Shown: piece by piece, positions 12,726 through 45,025 of the stretch
How positions within the stretch are numbered: the first letter of the stretch is position 1
How the letters are laid out: each line of letters opens with the position of its first letter
DNA from: Lamellibrachia columna
Taxonomy: Eukaryota > Annelida > Polychaeta > Sabellida > Siboglinidae
DNA: 64,000 nucleotides
Direction of reading: 5' to 3'
Assembly (NCBI GenBank): GCA_963662155.1
Contig: OY759264.1
Location: 13,746,634-13,810,633 of the forward strand
Notes under the pieces: model-generated
Told to the model about the DNA's origin: nothing
Databases searched by the model: none
Seen by the model: the letters and a program-made list of their open reading frames with translations, nothing else
Position numbers and translations under genes: made by a program

Positions 12726-13214
12726 GTGATCAGTGAGAGGATGGAGGTCACGCCCATGATCAGCACTGACCCACACAGTGTTTACCATTTTGTACATCCA
12801 ATATTTTTATCCTTACCAGATCTAATGACTAAAGTCAATTCTTTCGATGATTTGGAAAAAAAAGGCTTGTTTTTATTAAACCTGCAGATGTTACATAAAC
12901 TAGCCACACACTACACATCTGGGCATAAGTGAACCGGATTCGCTGAACCATTTGAGGAAGCAGCTTTAATATGCATTCTTTCATCAACACGCTGGACAAA
13001 ATTCATCACCATCATCACAACAATTGGTGCATGGGACGCACAGGCAGCACAGCAAGCCTACATGACAGCATTAGGACACAGTTTTTACAAGGTGTGTAAT
13101 GGTGTTGGATGGTGCACTAGAGATGCTATGGACATAATTGTTGGTTGTGTTGACGAATTTCAGATCCGAAACAAGACACTTTCAGACGCCCGTGAAAGAA
13201 ATTTACATTCATAA
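12726..13214 (+). pseudogene. Unidentified ORF of about 163 codons with one in-frame TGA
   Basis: ATG 12726 runs to TGA at 12930-12932. The same frame then stays open (beginning TGFAEPFEEAALICILSSTR, later IGAWDAQAAQQAYMTALGHS and CTRDAMDIIVGCVDEF) to TAA at 13212-13214. I do not recognise the family. The composition looks protein-like downstream of the stop, and the region sits just right of the hAT-like element. A decayed transposon ORF or pseudogene exon is more likely than recoding. Confidence 0.35.
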
Positions 13215-15181
<1,967 letters not shown>

Positions 15182-15889
15182 ATTGAAATATAATGTACTT
15201 GTAGTCTTGTACCAATATTAATTGGTTATCACCACCCCTGAAATGCTACATCAATCAAACGTTATTAGAGACATGACAACCCACAGTCATATACCCCTTT
15301 GTGGGTCCGAATCCAGGACAAAAGCCCCTCCAAACAAAAGCCCCACAATCTAAATTTTTATTGCAAACTGTATTAATTATTAATATATCTATGTAATAAA
15401 GTAGTTTGTGACTCTGTATGTTCACTCAACCGTCAGTTTCGCACATATGGGACTGAAATTGTGTAGGCATGCCCAGGAGCCCACTGAAGGTTTGTACATT
15501 GACATTAACAAAATATAAAAAATTCCCCGGGGGGTTTGGATATTACAAAGGAACATGTGGACGTTTGATGTAGATTACATAACTCAGAACAACAGTATGG
15601 ACAATGTTCAATTGTTAGCAACGCTATGTAGTTTTCTATGATTATTATATGATCTATGTCAAACGTCCACCATGATTTTTGGCATGTGTAGTTGTCATTA
15701 GACTGGGTAATGTAATTAGTCATAAGCTCGTGTGGTGGTTACCTTTTTGTCCTGTGCAATGCCAGGTAACTTGGCTAGTTATGCATGAAGTATATGACCT
15801 GTCTGGGAATGTTAATATAACTTTTCGTTAACTATAAGAAGGTCATAGTTAAATCTCCAATTATTATTATTTTTGAGTTATTGTTGTCA

Positions 15890-15970
15890 TGAAAAAATTA
15901 ATAAATTTGCGAATTCATTTATTAACTGTCTGTAGTGTGAATCACCCATATAGTGTATAGACAGGTCGCT
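15890..15970 (-). repeat. Dispersed repeat, inverted partner at 19008-19085
   Basis: GCGAATTC, TTATTAACTGTCT and ATCACCCATATAGTGTATAG recur in reverse complement at 19008-19085. The pair brackets the nested hAT elements at 16421-18437, possibly as ends of an older element. Confidence 0.6.
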
Positions 15971-15989
15971 ATGCAATCTATAAATATTA

Positions 15990-15991
<2 letters not shown>

Positions 15992-16065
<74 letters not shown>
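15992..16065. repeat. (TG)n microsatellite, about 37 repeats
   Basis: Uninterrupted GT dinucleotides. Confidence 0.98.
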
Positions 16066-16066
<1 letters not shown>

Positions 16067-16420
16067 CGCTAAGCTTCCAATTTGTTTAATTAATAACAAG
16101 TTAACGTTAAATTATGTTTGAATGTCACAAAAGGAAAAGTGATCATGAAAATAATTATATACATTGATCAGTAACCCAGGACATATCTGTTCCAACTTGT
16201 CTTTGCACTTACCTATGGGTACATTACAATAGGCATACCAGTATCATACGACTATATCAATTTTCACCAAAACATTTGTGATGTGAATTAACTCATTGTT
16301 AGATGATCAATCACCAACACACCTCACATACTGATCAGTGAGTTGCAGCAATGATACATTTCAATTTCTTCAAAACATACCAGTGACACTGTATGTAATA
16401 TATGGTTGATAATTTGTGGC

Positions 16421-18437
16421 CAGGGTTGTTTGATTTAAATCATTGATTTTTTATTATTATTATTTATTTAAATCACGATTTAAATCACTCTAAAAAATCA
16501 TTGATTTATGATTTTTTTATTTCCGATTTTTTAAATTGATTTATATGAATTTAACACAAATAATTGTTTACAAGCATCAAGATCAACAACGTTTTGTGTG
16601 CTTTTTAATGAAAAGCACAATGTGCGCACACTTGTGTTGTATTGTCATCAGATAGCCTGATAGTCAAATATTTTATGACACAGTGTATGTTTGACTTATT
16701 CCAGGGCATAATTTTTGAGGCGAGCGATCGCTCTCGCTCCCTATCGCTCGCACAAATCAATAATCTAGGGAGCGAGTTATCGCTCGCATCAATTGCTAAA
16801 ATCGATTGCTGCCTGCAAGTGTTCGTCTTGACAAGGAGTTTATTGAGTATTAGATTCACTAGGAAAGTCTACTCTCTTTATAACGAAGTGTTCGGACTCC
16901 AATAGTCAGAGTTCATGTATCATCCGTCACCGGGGATGGCGATCGCAGCCCGCTGCACCAAGATTGCAAAAACGCCATTGAAGCCACGATGTGCTGGTCG
17001 CGCGGTTTATAAAGAAGTTATCAAATGAGTGGACCAGCGTCAATGTGTATTATCTTTAAATGTCACATACTGTTTATGTCGAACTGAATAAAATACATGT
17101 ATACATATACAGTTATGGAATAGATAAGGAATCAACAATACTTTGTTACGATCTAATTGACCAATTAGGTCTAGGCTGTAATTGAAATCACAAATAATAA
17201 CCTGGATCCGAGCTACTGAACAGGCATATGAGTTGACAAGGAGTGTAAAAGTTGATTAAACATTGAAAACGACAATTTTAATAATTGTTCCAATTCGTCT
17301 TTCAACTGCTCTGAAAACATAAATTCACGACGCACATCTTCGGTACCACTTAACATCGATTCACTGTTTCATGTGCGGATGACGAATTCATATTTTTGCG
17401 CACCGAGTTTGAGTTGTGCGTTTGGCATTATAATGCAATGGAAGTATGCCATTTCACCCCAGTTTATACTGGTGCTCACTACTAAGCTACATTTATGACT
17501 ATACATTTGATTTTTATATGTGGCGTATTTGAGAATTTCAATTGCAATTTTCAAACCACCTAAGCGAAGTCGCACACCAGTGGCAGAGCCGCATCGTGGT
17601 CACTACCACAGGGCACGGACACAGCTACTGCACTGGCCTTGCCCTTGCCTAGGCTATGCGTATAGTGATGGATGACATGTTGCAATTCAAAACCGTTTCA
17701 CCAATTGCAATGAATTGCGTTTACTAAAGCAAGCAATTATTTCATTGTACAAAAGTAGCGCCAGCAAGTACCAATTCAAATTTCATGGTGACAACGACAG
17801 AATCCGAATGGGAAATGGTGGCGCCACCACACGGTTAAAAACAACAACTAACAAATCGATTGCCTAAATTAATTTGGCATATTTATGCGAGCGATTTATC
17901 GCTCACCTGTTGTTTTCAAACGTGAAGCCCTGCTATTCCCTTTCTGAATGCAGTGAAGCCACACAAACTTGTCTTCCTGAGGAAGTATCTTTTCAAGTCA
18001 GAAGCCCTGAGTTAAAGTCCACTATGAGCTTGTGCTAGTTATTACATATTCAGTATGTTGACTCAAGTGATACAGTCTGGGCTACAATTGTACCAGTTTA
18101 TATTCTGGTTAGAGACCCTTAGAGTACACAGAGCCCTGGACAGGTGCTAATACACATTCTCAGCAAACAATAATTATCACAGCTACAGCCACAGACACAC
18201 AGCATGCTTCCAAGACAAATTATACAACTACAGGGGGTGAGGCCTTGTGGACTGTGGACATTGTCTAATGTCTTTATATAAGCAAAATACATGTACCCTC
18301 TGTTAAGACATGTACCCAAATCGATTTGAATAGAACACATTTGGAAGAGTTTATAAATATAAACATCTATATATAAATGTCTATATACCAGATTTAAAAA
18401 AAATCAAATAATAAAAAAACTTACTTTTTAAACCCTG
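16421..18437. mobile_element. Nonautonomous hAT-like element, copy 1, with perfect 8-bp target duplication
   Basis: Starts CAGGGTTGTTTGATTTAAAT and ends AAACCCTG. The flanks TTTGTGGC are identical at 16413-16420 and 18438-18445. The interior (16560-16700 and 17933-18430) matches copy 2 at 54283-55127. It is interrupted by a second element at 16702-17932; without that insert the length is about 786 bp, close to copy 2's 845. No intact transposase is seen. Confidence 0.85.
16702..17932. mobile_element. Second hAT-like element nested in the first
   Basis: Begins CAGGGC and ends GCCCTG, with subterminal inverted GCGAGCGATNNNTCGCTC motifs at both ends. Comparison with copy 2 shows that the host sequence CTATTCCCTTTCTG is interrupted exactly here. 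The flanks CTTATTC and CTATTCC are an imperfect duplication of 7-8 bases. The 1231 bp carry no recognisable transposase. Confidence 0.75.
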
Positions 18438-18445
18438 TTTGTGGC

Positions 18446-21150
18446 TGATACTGCGATTCACATTTTAATACAGAAAGGGCACGACTGTGTCTTGTTTACA
18501 GATATATCAGAACTTGGAAAATATATTATAAATGCAATGTGTATAATAATTACAATATGTTGCTTTGGTCAAAGTAATCATATGTTATTTTAGCAAAAGT
18601 AATATGTTGTATCAATCAATATATATAAATCAAATGTAATGGATATGTTCAGCGAGTCTCAGTACACAAATAAGTAAATTCTCGGCATGCTTCAACCAAC
18701 AAAATAAATCAAATGTTGCAAGTGGTTGTCATTAAGACGCATTCAATATTCCTCAAATGTAATCCATGTTTTAGTCAAAATGACTAAACGTTCTGTTTTG
18801 TTTGACAAACATTGTGTACTAGTCAAGCTGAATTGCTGGTTGTTTTACCAACATGAATGATTTTACACTTTTTGGTTATTCACCATGCAGAGGTTAGTCA
18901 GATACTCTGCTGTAGGATATCACAATCAATTGTTTTCTTGTTAAACACCGCCACCCCCCAAAAAAAAACACCATCTTAGTACATGTAGTTAATATTTAGA
19001 CTGCCTAACACCTGTCTATACACTATATGGGTGATTCATACTATAGACAGTTAATAGACGAATTCGCAACTTTAATCATTTCGCTTGACAAAAATAAATC
19101 CTAAATAGTAAATGAATCTTGTTAAACACCTTTGTTAAATGCCTTTGTGTAATATAATTATGACAGCTCATGAAACAGTATATCTGGTTTTTTTAATTAT
19201 CCATTTATAGTCACAAATAACAGCAGTACTTTGTCCAGTTTTGGATTTTATATTCTGAATGAGTGAAGATTCGCACGATTTGGCTTGCCGAAAAGGCACT
19301 TGACTAGTTCCTGTCAGTAACAGTGCGGAAGGACTCGGTCTCCGCGTCGGGTTAGTATGGTGTAGACTGCAGTTTATGGTTCCTATTTTACGGCCATTCA
19401 AAGGAAGACTGCCACTTGTGGATCATCACTGAATATGTGGAATATACTGTTGCGAACATCTGGATCAGTAACATGGGCACTGCAGTACAGCGAATCGGTA
19501 ATGCGAATTACACCAGCCTAAGCCTAGCACAGCCGACTTCGCTTCAGCCTTCAACCGAAGCAACGGCAGTGCTTGTAAACATGTCACTTTCGTACAAACC
19601 CATTATACGTACCTTCGCGAGCCTTTAGGTACACGGTGTTTGCGACTATATTTTCTAACTCCATGGATCAGGCCTGTGACCTGATCCTTAATTCACTACA
19701 AAAATCGGAGAAAAGGTTACGCTAAATTCTCTTCCTTGGGTGTGGTAAGCCTCCAAAATGGCTGCTCCTAAAACGGGGGAAATGAATATCGCGGCAGCGA
19801 TTGGATGAAATTCGTCTGACGTCAATAGCAAAGACGTGCACCTAAACTTGAGCCTGGGGATGCTCTGTATCAAAACCGGAGTGTATAAACACAGTAAATC
19901 TAGTAAGGTTCTAGATTAGATATACTTTTACTTAGAAACACTAGTTAACCAAACTATGTGCCGTCCGGTGTTCATTATTCCAAAGCGCTGCTTCAGCGGT
20001 CCGACTAAGTTACGCCGTTACGCCTTACGGTGTGCCGAACCCCTAGCCTAGGGCTAGGTCGTAGGTCTAGGACTACGTCAGGATATCGCATATGTAATAG
20101 TAGCAGAGGTTGGCGTAGCTAGTATTCGTACACAATTTATGCACACAAGTTCTGTGTTCCAGACACAAACATAACCTTGTTAGCAGCAGGTGTATTTGTA
20201 CTCATGACGTTGCTGTAATTCTACGTAAATGTCTACGTTGCTGGGGGGGGGGACAATTATGTATAATTAATCTTACTCTTTCGTTTCCTATTGTTTCATA
20301 TTTTTCTGGTTGCTCTTGCAAGGGTATGTTGCTGCGCTTGTAGGCTTATGGACGTCCAATACTTGTAGGAGGGGATAGAGAATATTGTTCGTTTCTCGGT
20401 GTGCCGACAAAATTGTGTACAATTATATATTCGAATAAGGGCATTATACTTGATGGGTAGGACTTGGATAATTTTATAATTTCCAAACGTGTTATTTTCA
20501 CAGAAAGCGGTGTCACTCATAACCTGGAAATGTTACAAGTAATCCCCGCTAGGCGTGCACTTTTACATCTAGATGTTGCAATTAAAGTACTAATCAAAAT
20601 GGTATCGCCACAATTTAACTTTCTACTTAAAAAAAAATTCTGAATAACATCATTGAGATCACGTACCCCCCCTCCATGGCGTACTAATCCTCTCTCGAAC
20701 CCGTGGACAATACGTAGCCCCCAGGTGTAAATGCAATGGTCTTTTTTTTATCCCCGAGCAATTCGTTTGGAATTTTGAATATGATCCCACCAAAAATTAC
20801 CAACATAAAAAACCTAAATCGTTTCAAGAATTAAGCTATCATGAAACTCCCTTTCACCACACTTCCTCGCCTACAGTGCCTATAAAATGCAGCAACGCAA
20901 ACTTATTCTATGGTGTGGGTGTGGAGACTGTCTATGAAGAGTGAGGCACGACAGCGACAGTTTCCATACACCTAACTATAAACCTATTAAAAAATTTCAA
21001 CTGACATCCCATATACCAACTCAAAAAAATAATAATATAAAATATTAATTAGAAAATCCTTTGACTAACATTAAAGATACTAGTCTTTTAGTTACTTTAT
21101 GTACCACTCAGAGCGCCTGTTCGTGAATCTGCCGAAAAGAGAATCTGGCA
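18446..21150. other. Intergenic, no gene recognised
   Basis: AT-rich, apart from more GC-rich patches at 19400-19640 and 19980-20090 with many CTAGG/CCTAG permutations. It includes the inverted repeat partner at 19008-19085. No ORF shows family resemblance. Confidence 0.5.
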
Positions 21151-21154
21151 GCAG

Positions 21155-21530
21155 CTAGAGTCGTGGTCTCGTTGTTATCCACTGTCACCACTCCATTTTG
21201 TGTAGGCGTTCCAGTGAAGCGCCAGCAGTTAATCAGCGTCATTACCGAGACGCTGCAGTAAACATTGTTTGCCTTCAGTTGGATAGTTGTGTCAATAGAA
21301 TTAAAGTTTAAAGTTAATTTGAATTACATAGTATAAACTGAAAAAATTAACTGTTACTTTATGAATTAGCCAAATGTCCGGGTGACATAGTAATTAGCTA
21401 GTTATGTATACACCCAGAATCTGGGTGCATATACATAATTTCCATTACAGTGAAACATACACTCTTCATCCAGGCGAAGATGTGTGCGACAAAAACCGGT
21501 GGCGCCACAGCGCGGAGCCTGGACAATCGA
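21155..21530 (-). mobile_element. Dispersed repeat, copy A (copy B at 52545-52935)
   Basis: In reverse complement it matches 52545-52935: shared strings include CAGGCTCCG, TGTGGCGCCA, CGCCTGGATG, CCGGACATTTGGCTAATTCA and TGGATAACAACGAGAC. One end resembles 25260-25290 (CCATGTGGCGCCACTG). Noncoding; class not determined. Confidence 0.7.
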
Positions 21531-22001
21531 CGAGAGTTCTGACTTCTGCTCGGCTTTACAGTGACACTGTGAGCCAGGTACATTGGCCACGAATGTTAGT
21601 TGTTGAGTGTTACGTAATTTCGGAGGAGGTTCGGTCCAGCGTTATGTTGGAGCGGGAGGGAACATTTTCCAAGAAAAAGGCGGTACTTCATTTTTGAATG
21701 CCCCTCCCCCAAGTGTCAAGAATGGAAATTAAGCCCCAGTCTCTCTGCGGCGCCGTGTCACAAGTGACGTCACATCGAAACTTGCCGATAATCGCGGGAA
21801 AATATCCAAAATCGAGACAGGATATTAGGAAGACCACACCGGCACAATTAATATTGTCGTTTATCAAAAGTCCTTTGGCGATGGATACAATTTGATATAG
21901 CGTAAGATAAAATTTTTAGTGAAGTCACTGGCTCAAATCATATAACATTGTTTCAACATATTCGAAATTAGAATAACTACAGTTACTCTTATTATCCACT
22001 T

Positions 22002-23526
22002 GAACACTAGTGGTGCGTGGTGGTGTTGTGGATAGAACACTAGTGGTGCGTGGTGGTGTTGTGGATAGAACACTAGTGGTGCGTGGTGGTGTTGTGGATA
22101 GAACACTAGTGGTGCGTGGTGGTGTTGTGGATAGAACACTAGTGGTGCGTGGTGGTGTTGTGGATAGAACACTAGTGGTGCGTGGTGGTGTTGTGGATAG
22201 AACACTAGTGGTGCGTGGTGGTGTTGTGGATAGAACACTAGTGGTGCGTGGTGGTGTTGTGGATAGAACACTAGTGGTACGTGGTGGTGTTGTGGATAGA
22301 ACACTAGTGGTACGTGGTGGTGTTGTGGATAGAACACTAGTGGGGCGTGGTGGTGTTGTGGATAGAACACTAGTGGGGCGTGGTGGTGTTGTGTATAGAA
22401 CACTAGTGGTGCGTAGTGGTGTTGTGGACAGAACACTAGTGGGGCGTGGTGGTGTTGTGGACAGAACACTAGTGGTGCGTGGTTGTGTTGTGGATAGAAC
22501 ACTAGTGGTGCGTGTTGGTGTTGTGGATAGAACACTAGTGGTACGTAGTGCTGTTGTGGATAGAACACTAGTGGCGGGTGGTGGTGTTGTGGACAGAACA
22601 CTAGTGGTGCGTGGTGGTGTTGTGGATAGAACACTAGTGGTGCGTGGTTGTGTTGTGAATAGAACACTAGTGGTGCGTGGTGGTGTTGTGGATAGAACAC
22701 TAGTGGTGCGTGGTTGTGTTGTGGATAGAACACTAGTGGTGCGTGGTGGTGTTGTGGATAGAACACTAGTGGGGCGTGGTGGTGTTGTGGATAGAACACT
22801 AGTGGGGCGTGGTTGTGTTGTGGATAGAACACTAGTGGTGCGTGGTGGTGTTGTGGATAGAACACTATTGGTGCGTGGTTGTGTTGTGGATAGAACACTA
22901 GTAGTGCGTGGTGGTGTTGTGGATAGAACACTAGTGGGGCGTGGTGGTGTTGTGGATAGAACACTAGTGGGGCGTGGTGGTGTTGTGGATAGAACACTAG
23001 TGGGGCGTGGTTGTGTTGTGGATAGAACACTAGTGGTGCGTGGTGGTGTTGTGGATAGAACACTAGTGGTGCGTGGTTGTGTTGTGGATAGAACACTAGT
23101 GGTGCGTGGTGGTGTTGTGGATAGAACACTAGTGGTGCGTGGTGGTGTTTTGGATAGAACACTAGTGGTGCGTGGTTGTGTTGTGGATAGAACACTAGTG
23201 GTGCGTGGTTGTGTTGTGGATAGAACACTAGTGGGGCGTGGTGGTGTTGTGGATAGAACACTAGTGGTGCGTGGTTGTGTTGTGGATAGAACACTAGTGG
23301 TGCGTGATGGTGTTGTGGATAGAACACTAGTGGTGCGTGGTTGTGTTGTGGATAGAACACTAGTGGTGCGTGGTTGTGTTGTGGATAGAACACTAGTGGT
23401 GCGTGGTGGTGTTGTGGATAGAACACTAGTGGGGCGTGGTGGTGTTGTGGATAGAACACTAATGGGGCGTGGTGGTGTTGTGGATAGAACACTAGTGGGG
23501 CGTGGTGGTGTTGTGGATAGAACATT
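22002..23526. repeat. 33-bp minisatellite, about 46 copies, derived from a SINE head
   Basis: Unit GAACACTAGTGGTGCGTGGT then GGTGTTGTGGATA. Because 33 is a multiple of 3, long ORFs of 11-residue repeats are open in several frames on both strands; these are artefacts. The last unit runs without a break into a tRNA-like SINE head (23510-23529), and the unit contains that head's A-box-like TGGATAGAACA. Confidence 0.95.
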
Positions 23527-23690
23527 GGACACTCAATTGAGAGAACTCAGGTTCGAATCTTCTTGCTGCTGTTTCGAAGCTTGTGCAATTTTGTTCACTC
23601 CGTTCTGCCTCACATAGCTGTAAAAGTACCTGGCGATAGACAGTGGTGGATATGTGAACGAATAGTCTACGCACAGTAATGCAAGGAGTG
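23510..23690 (+). mobile_element. SINE with tRNA-like head, 3'-truncated
   Basis: Runs GTTGTGGATAGAACATTGGA, then a B-box-like GGTTCGAATCT, then the SINE body CTGGCGATAGACAGTGGTGG and GAACGAATAGTCTACGCACA. It stops where the next SINE begins. Confidence 0.75.
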
Positions 23691-24015
23691 TGGCATGAGT
23701 CTGAGCCTCCCATCTGGCAAGAACACTGGACTCTCAATCGAGAGAACCCGGGTTCGAATCCTCTTGTTGCCGTTTCGAACCTTGGGCAATTTCATTCACT
23801 CCACGTAACCTTAGTTCACTCAGCTGTGTAAAATGAATGAGTATCTGTCAACAGGCAGTGTTTGGTAAATGTGACTGAACATTTTATATGGCTAATTGTA
23901 GCCTGGATGAAAGCTTCCCAGAAAAGTCGAGTTGGTGTTGTAAAGAACAAGTCTGCCAAGAGGTGAAGTGTAAAGTGCTTTGAGCGGTCCTACAGACTGG
24001 ATACATCATTATGTA
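23690..24015 (+). mobile_element. SINE, near full length
   Basis: Head with AAGAACACTGGACTCTCAAT and B box GGTTCGAATCC, body with CCCAGAAAAGTCGAGTTGG and ACAAGTCTGCCAAGAGGTGA, and 3' tail AAAGTGCTTTGAGCGGTCCT then ACTGGATACATCATTATG. It stands head to tail with the previous copy. Confidence 0.8.
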
Positions 24016-24093
24016 TGAACAAACTGTTTTATTATTCTTCTAATTATCACGTATCTTTTCAGGTTGTCTCAAAGAATATGGTATAATCACTTG

Positions 24094-24284
24094 TATTATC
24101 ATGAATCTCAATAACAGACCCTCTGTGATTGGTACAATTCATTATCATGAACCTCAATAACAGACCCTCTGTGATTGGTACAATTCATTATCATGAACCT
24201 CAATAACAGACCCTCTGTGATTGGTACAATGCATTATCATGAACCTCAATAACAGACCCTCTGTGATTGGTACAATTCATTATT
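24094..24284. repeat. 46-bp minisatellite, 4 copies
   Basis: Unit ATTATCATGAACCTCAATAA, CAGACCCTCTGTGATTGGTA, CAATTC. It ends just before the LINE coding region. Confidence 0.95.
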
Positions 24285-24299
24285 TAACGTGTTCTGTGT

Positions 24300-25245
24300 G
24301 CGAAATACCTACAACACCAGCACGAATTATTCTACGTCTTCATTGACTTCAAGAATGCTTTTGATAGTGTTTGGCACGACGCACTCTGGGCTACAATGAA
24401 GAAATATAACGCTTGACGAAAGCTTGTTCACACCATCGAACAGCTATACGTAAAAGCCAGCAGTGCAGTACTCGTGCAACGCAAATACGTGACTGGTTCC
24501 ACACATCAGTCGGAGTCAGTCAAGGATGCCTCTTGTCACCGACAGTGTTCAACATATTTCTGGAACGAATAATGACTGATGCACTGGAAGACCACAATGA
24601 CACAGTTAACATTGGAGGACGCACCATCACCAACCTTCGGTTCGCTGGTGACATCGACGGGTTGGTTAGAGAGGAAGAAGAACTCGTCAACCTGGTGAAC
24701 AGACTGGACGAAACATCAGCCAGATATGGAATGGAAATTAGCGCAGAAAAAAACAAGATACAAATAGCAGTAATACAGTTACACGCATAACTGCTAATGG
24801 ACAAGAACTGGAAACAGTGAAACAGTTTAAATACCTCGGGGCCATCATCAGTGACGAGGTATCCAAGACCGACATCATTGCAAGGTCTGCACAAAGATCA
24901 ACAGCATTGGCGAAGCTGAAACCAATTTGGAAAGACAAGAACATCTCGATGAAGTCCAACATGAAATTCTTACATGCTCTGGTCCTTTTCATCTTCCTGT
25001 ATGCATGTGAATCATGGACCACCACAGCCGAACTACAAAGGAAGGTCGCTGCAGTGGAAAAGAGATGCTTCCGAAAAATCCTCGGCATCTCCTACACCGA
25101 CCACGTCACCAATGAAGAAATCCGCAAAACCATCGCTCAACACGTGGGTCACTGTGAACACCTCTTGACCGCAGTGAAGAAGAGGACGCTGAGATGGTAT
25201 GGGCATGTGACAAGATCAAGCGGGCTCTCTAAAACAATCTTTCGA
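24300..25245 (+). mobile_element. RTE-like LINE reverse transcriptase fragment, inactive
   Basis: The + strand encodes, with frameshifts, FYVFIDFKNAFDSVWHDALW (RT palm), then GVSQGCLLSPTVFNIFLERI, then LRFAGDIDG, then KQFKYLGAIISD, and finally DHVTNEEIRK with KKRTLRWYGHVTRSSGLSKT. This is the endonuclease-reverse-transcriptase type often annotated in invertebrates as craniofacial-development-protein-2-like. The catalytic box reads FAGD instead of FADD, so polymerase activity is lost. The frame breaks near 24413, 24530 and 24790. The 5' endonuclease is missing. The clade name is inferred. Confidence 0.8.
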
Positions 25246-25299
25246 TGGTGGTGCAATTATCTAGGTTCCGCCATGTGGCGCCACTGTTTGTTGCTATAA

Positions 25300-26603
25300 A
25301 GAGAGCCCGGATTTATTTACCACGTTTCACTGTTACAAAAAGAACCCGGTTGTGTCCCCGGAATGTTAACCAGATTTCCACCCAAAGGAGAACAAACGGA
25401 TGGCAAGTGGACAATGAAACCTTTGGTTTATCGGGCGTCCGCTGATTTTTTACGTAAAAACTAATTCAGTAACCAGATTGTCCATCATAAAACTCACCAG
25501 TTATTAATAAATTGTATAAACATATAAAATGCATTCGAAACCATTTTTTTCTTCGTTTACGCTGACACGGACATTACATATGTTACGGTTGGTGCACGTG
25601 ATCATCTAGGCATAGTCGTCCGCCCCACTCTTGGTCTAGGGGCGCAGGTCGAGGGCGTCATTTTTCAACTCGCCGATTTGGGCTTTCCGTAGCCAAGTGG
25701 CTACGGAACCAACTTAAGTTTTTAAACCGATACGCACTAACCGTGACATACAACCGACACTTTGGCGTCAAGAAACTGAAGAAATGTGCTCCAAATAATT
25801 ATTTATGAGTACATTTATTGGTCACACAAAAAAAGATTTCATAAATAGCCGCCATACTGTGCACGTGATGTTGCCTTTGGGTCACATAATCAAACGCGAT
25901 TTCGTGTAGAATGAGGCCAGAGTGGGCCAGCAGCACAGACATAAATAAAACACCCGTTAGTAAGTTAGTAATTTATAGGGGGATGATTAATGATGTAACT
26001 CTATAGCCAGCAGACGGCAATTCTTAGCGTTACCTTATATAGATCTACGAGAATCACGTTTGGTAATCTCGCTCACAACAACATCCAGTTATATATAAAT
26101 GTTGACAAGCACATGCGTTCTAACAAAAAGGTAATAATTTCACACTTTTATTGGTTATTGTCAGGTAACTTTAGTGATATACATATAAGAACGAAACACG
26201 AAAGACGTGTTTATTGCTCTGCTTATGGCGTTTTTGTAAGGTTTCACGTTTCATGAAAATATTTACGTTTTAGCCGAGCGAGAACTTCGCCTTACAACAG
26301 CAACAGCCAGATAGAAAAAAATGTATGGCGATTAACTTTGCCTAGTGACTGTCGTGTGTTATTCATTAAAGCGGCGCAGCCACCTGGAAATTGATCCCGG
26401 CGTCACGGTATATCTTCCTCAGTACGTGACCCGGCCATTGTCGCGAACATTGTTGGCTGGTGCTTTGCGACTACACAACCGCAATCGAACATCACTGATC
26501 TTTGTGATAATTTCGGAAGCTGTGTTTAAACTGCGTTGATAACACGTTGTGTCCGTGCTGTTCTGAGAAGAAACAGGTTGTGTAGTTATAGATACCCCGA
26601 AGC
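25300..26603. other. Upstream region of the methyltransferase gene
   Basis: No ORF is recognised. It presumably holds the promoter and 5' UTR of the gene starting at 26604. No convincing TATA box at a fixed distance can be assigned. Confidence 0.4.

Positions 26604-45025
<18,422 letters not shown>

Noticed and set aside
12930..12932. Selenocysteine recoding of the in-frame TGA
   Set aside because: No selenoprotein family resemblance and no SECIS-like structure seen downstream; pseudogene decay is simpler.
21925..23617. Three overlapping ORFs of about 530 codons with 11-residue repeats (VLSTTPPRTTS, VFYPQHHHAPL, VVRGGVVDRTL)
   Set aside because: All come from one 33-bp minisatellite whose period is a multiple of 3, so frames stay open on both strands. 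There is no start context, no splice link and no non-repeat domain.
23730..23770. tRNA gene suggested by the GGTTCGAATCC B box
   Set aside because: No acceptor or anticodon stem closes around it; it is the degenerate head of a SINE, like those at 50.3 and 60.9 kb.
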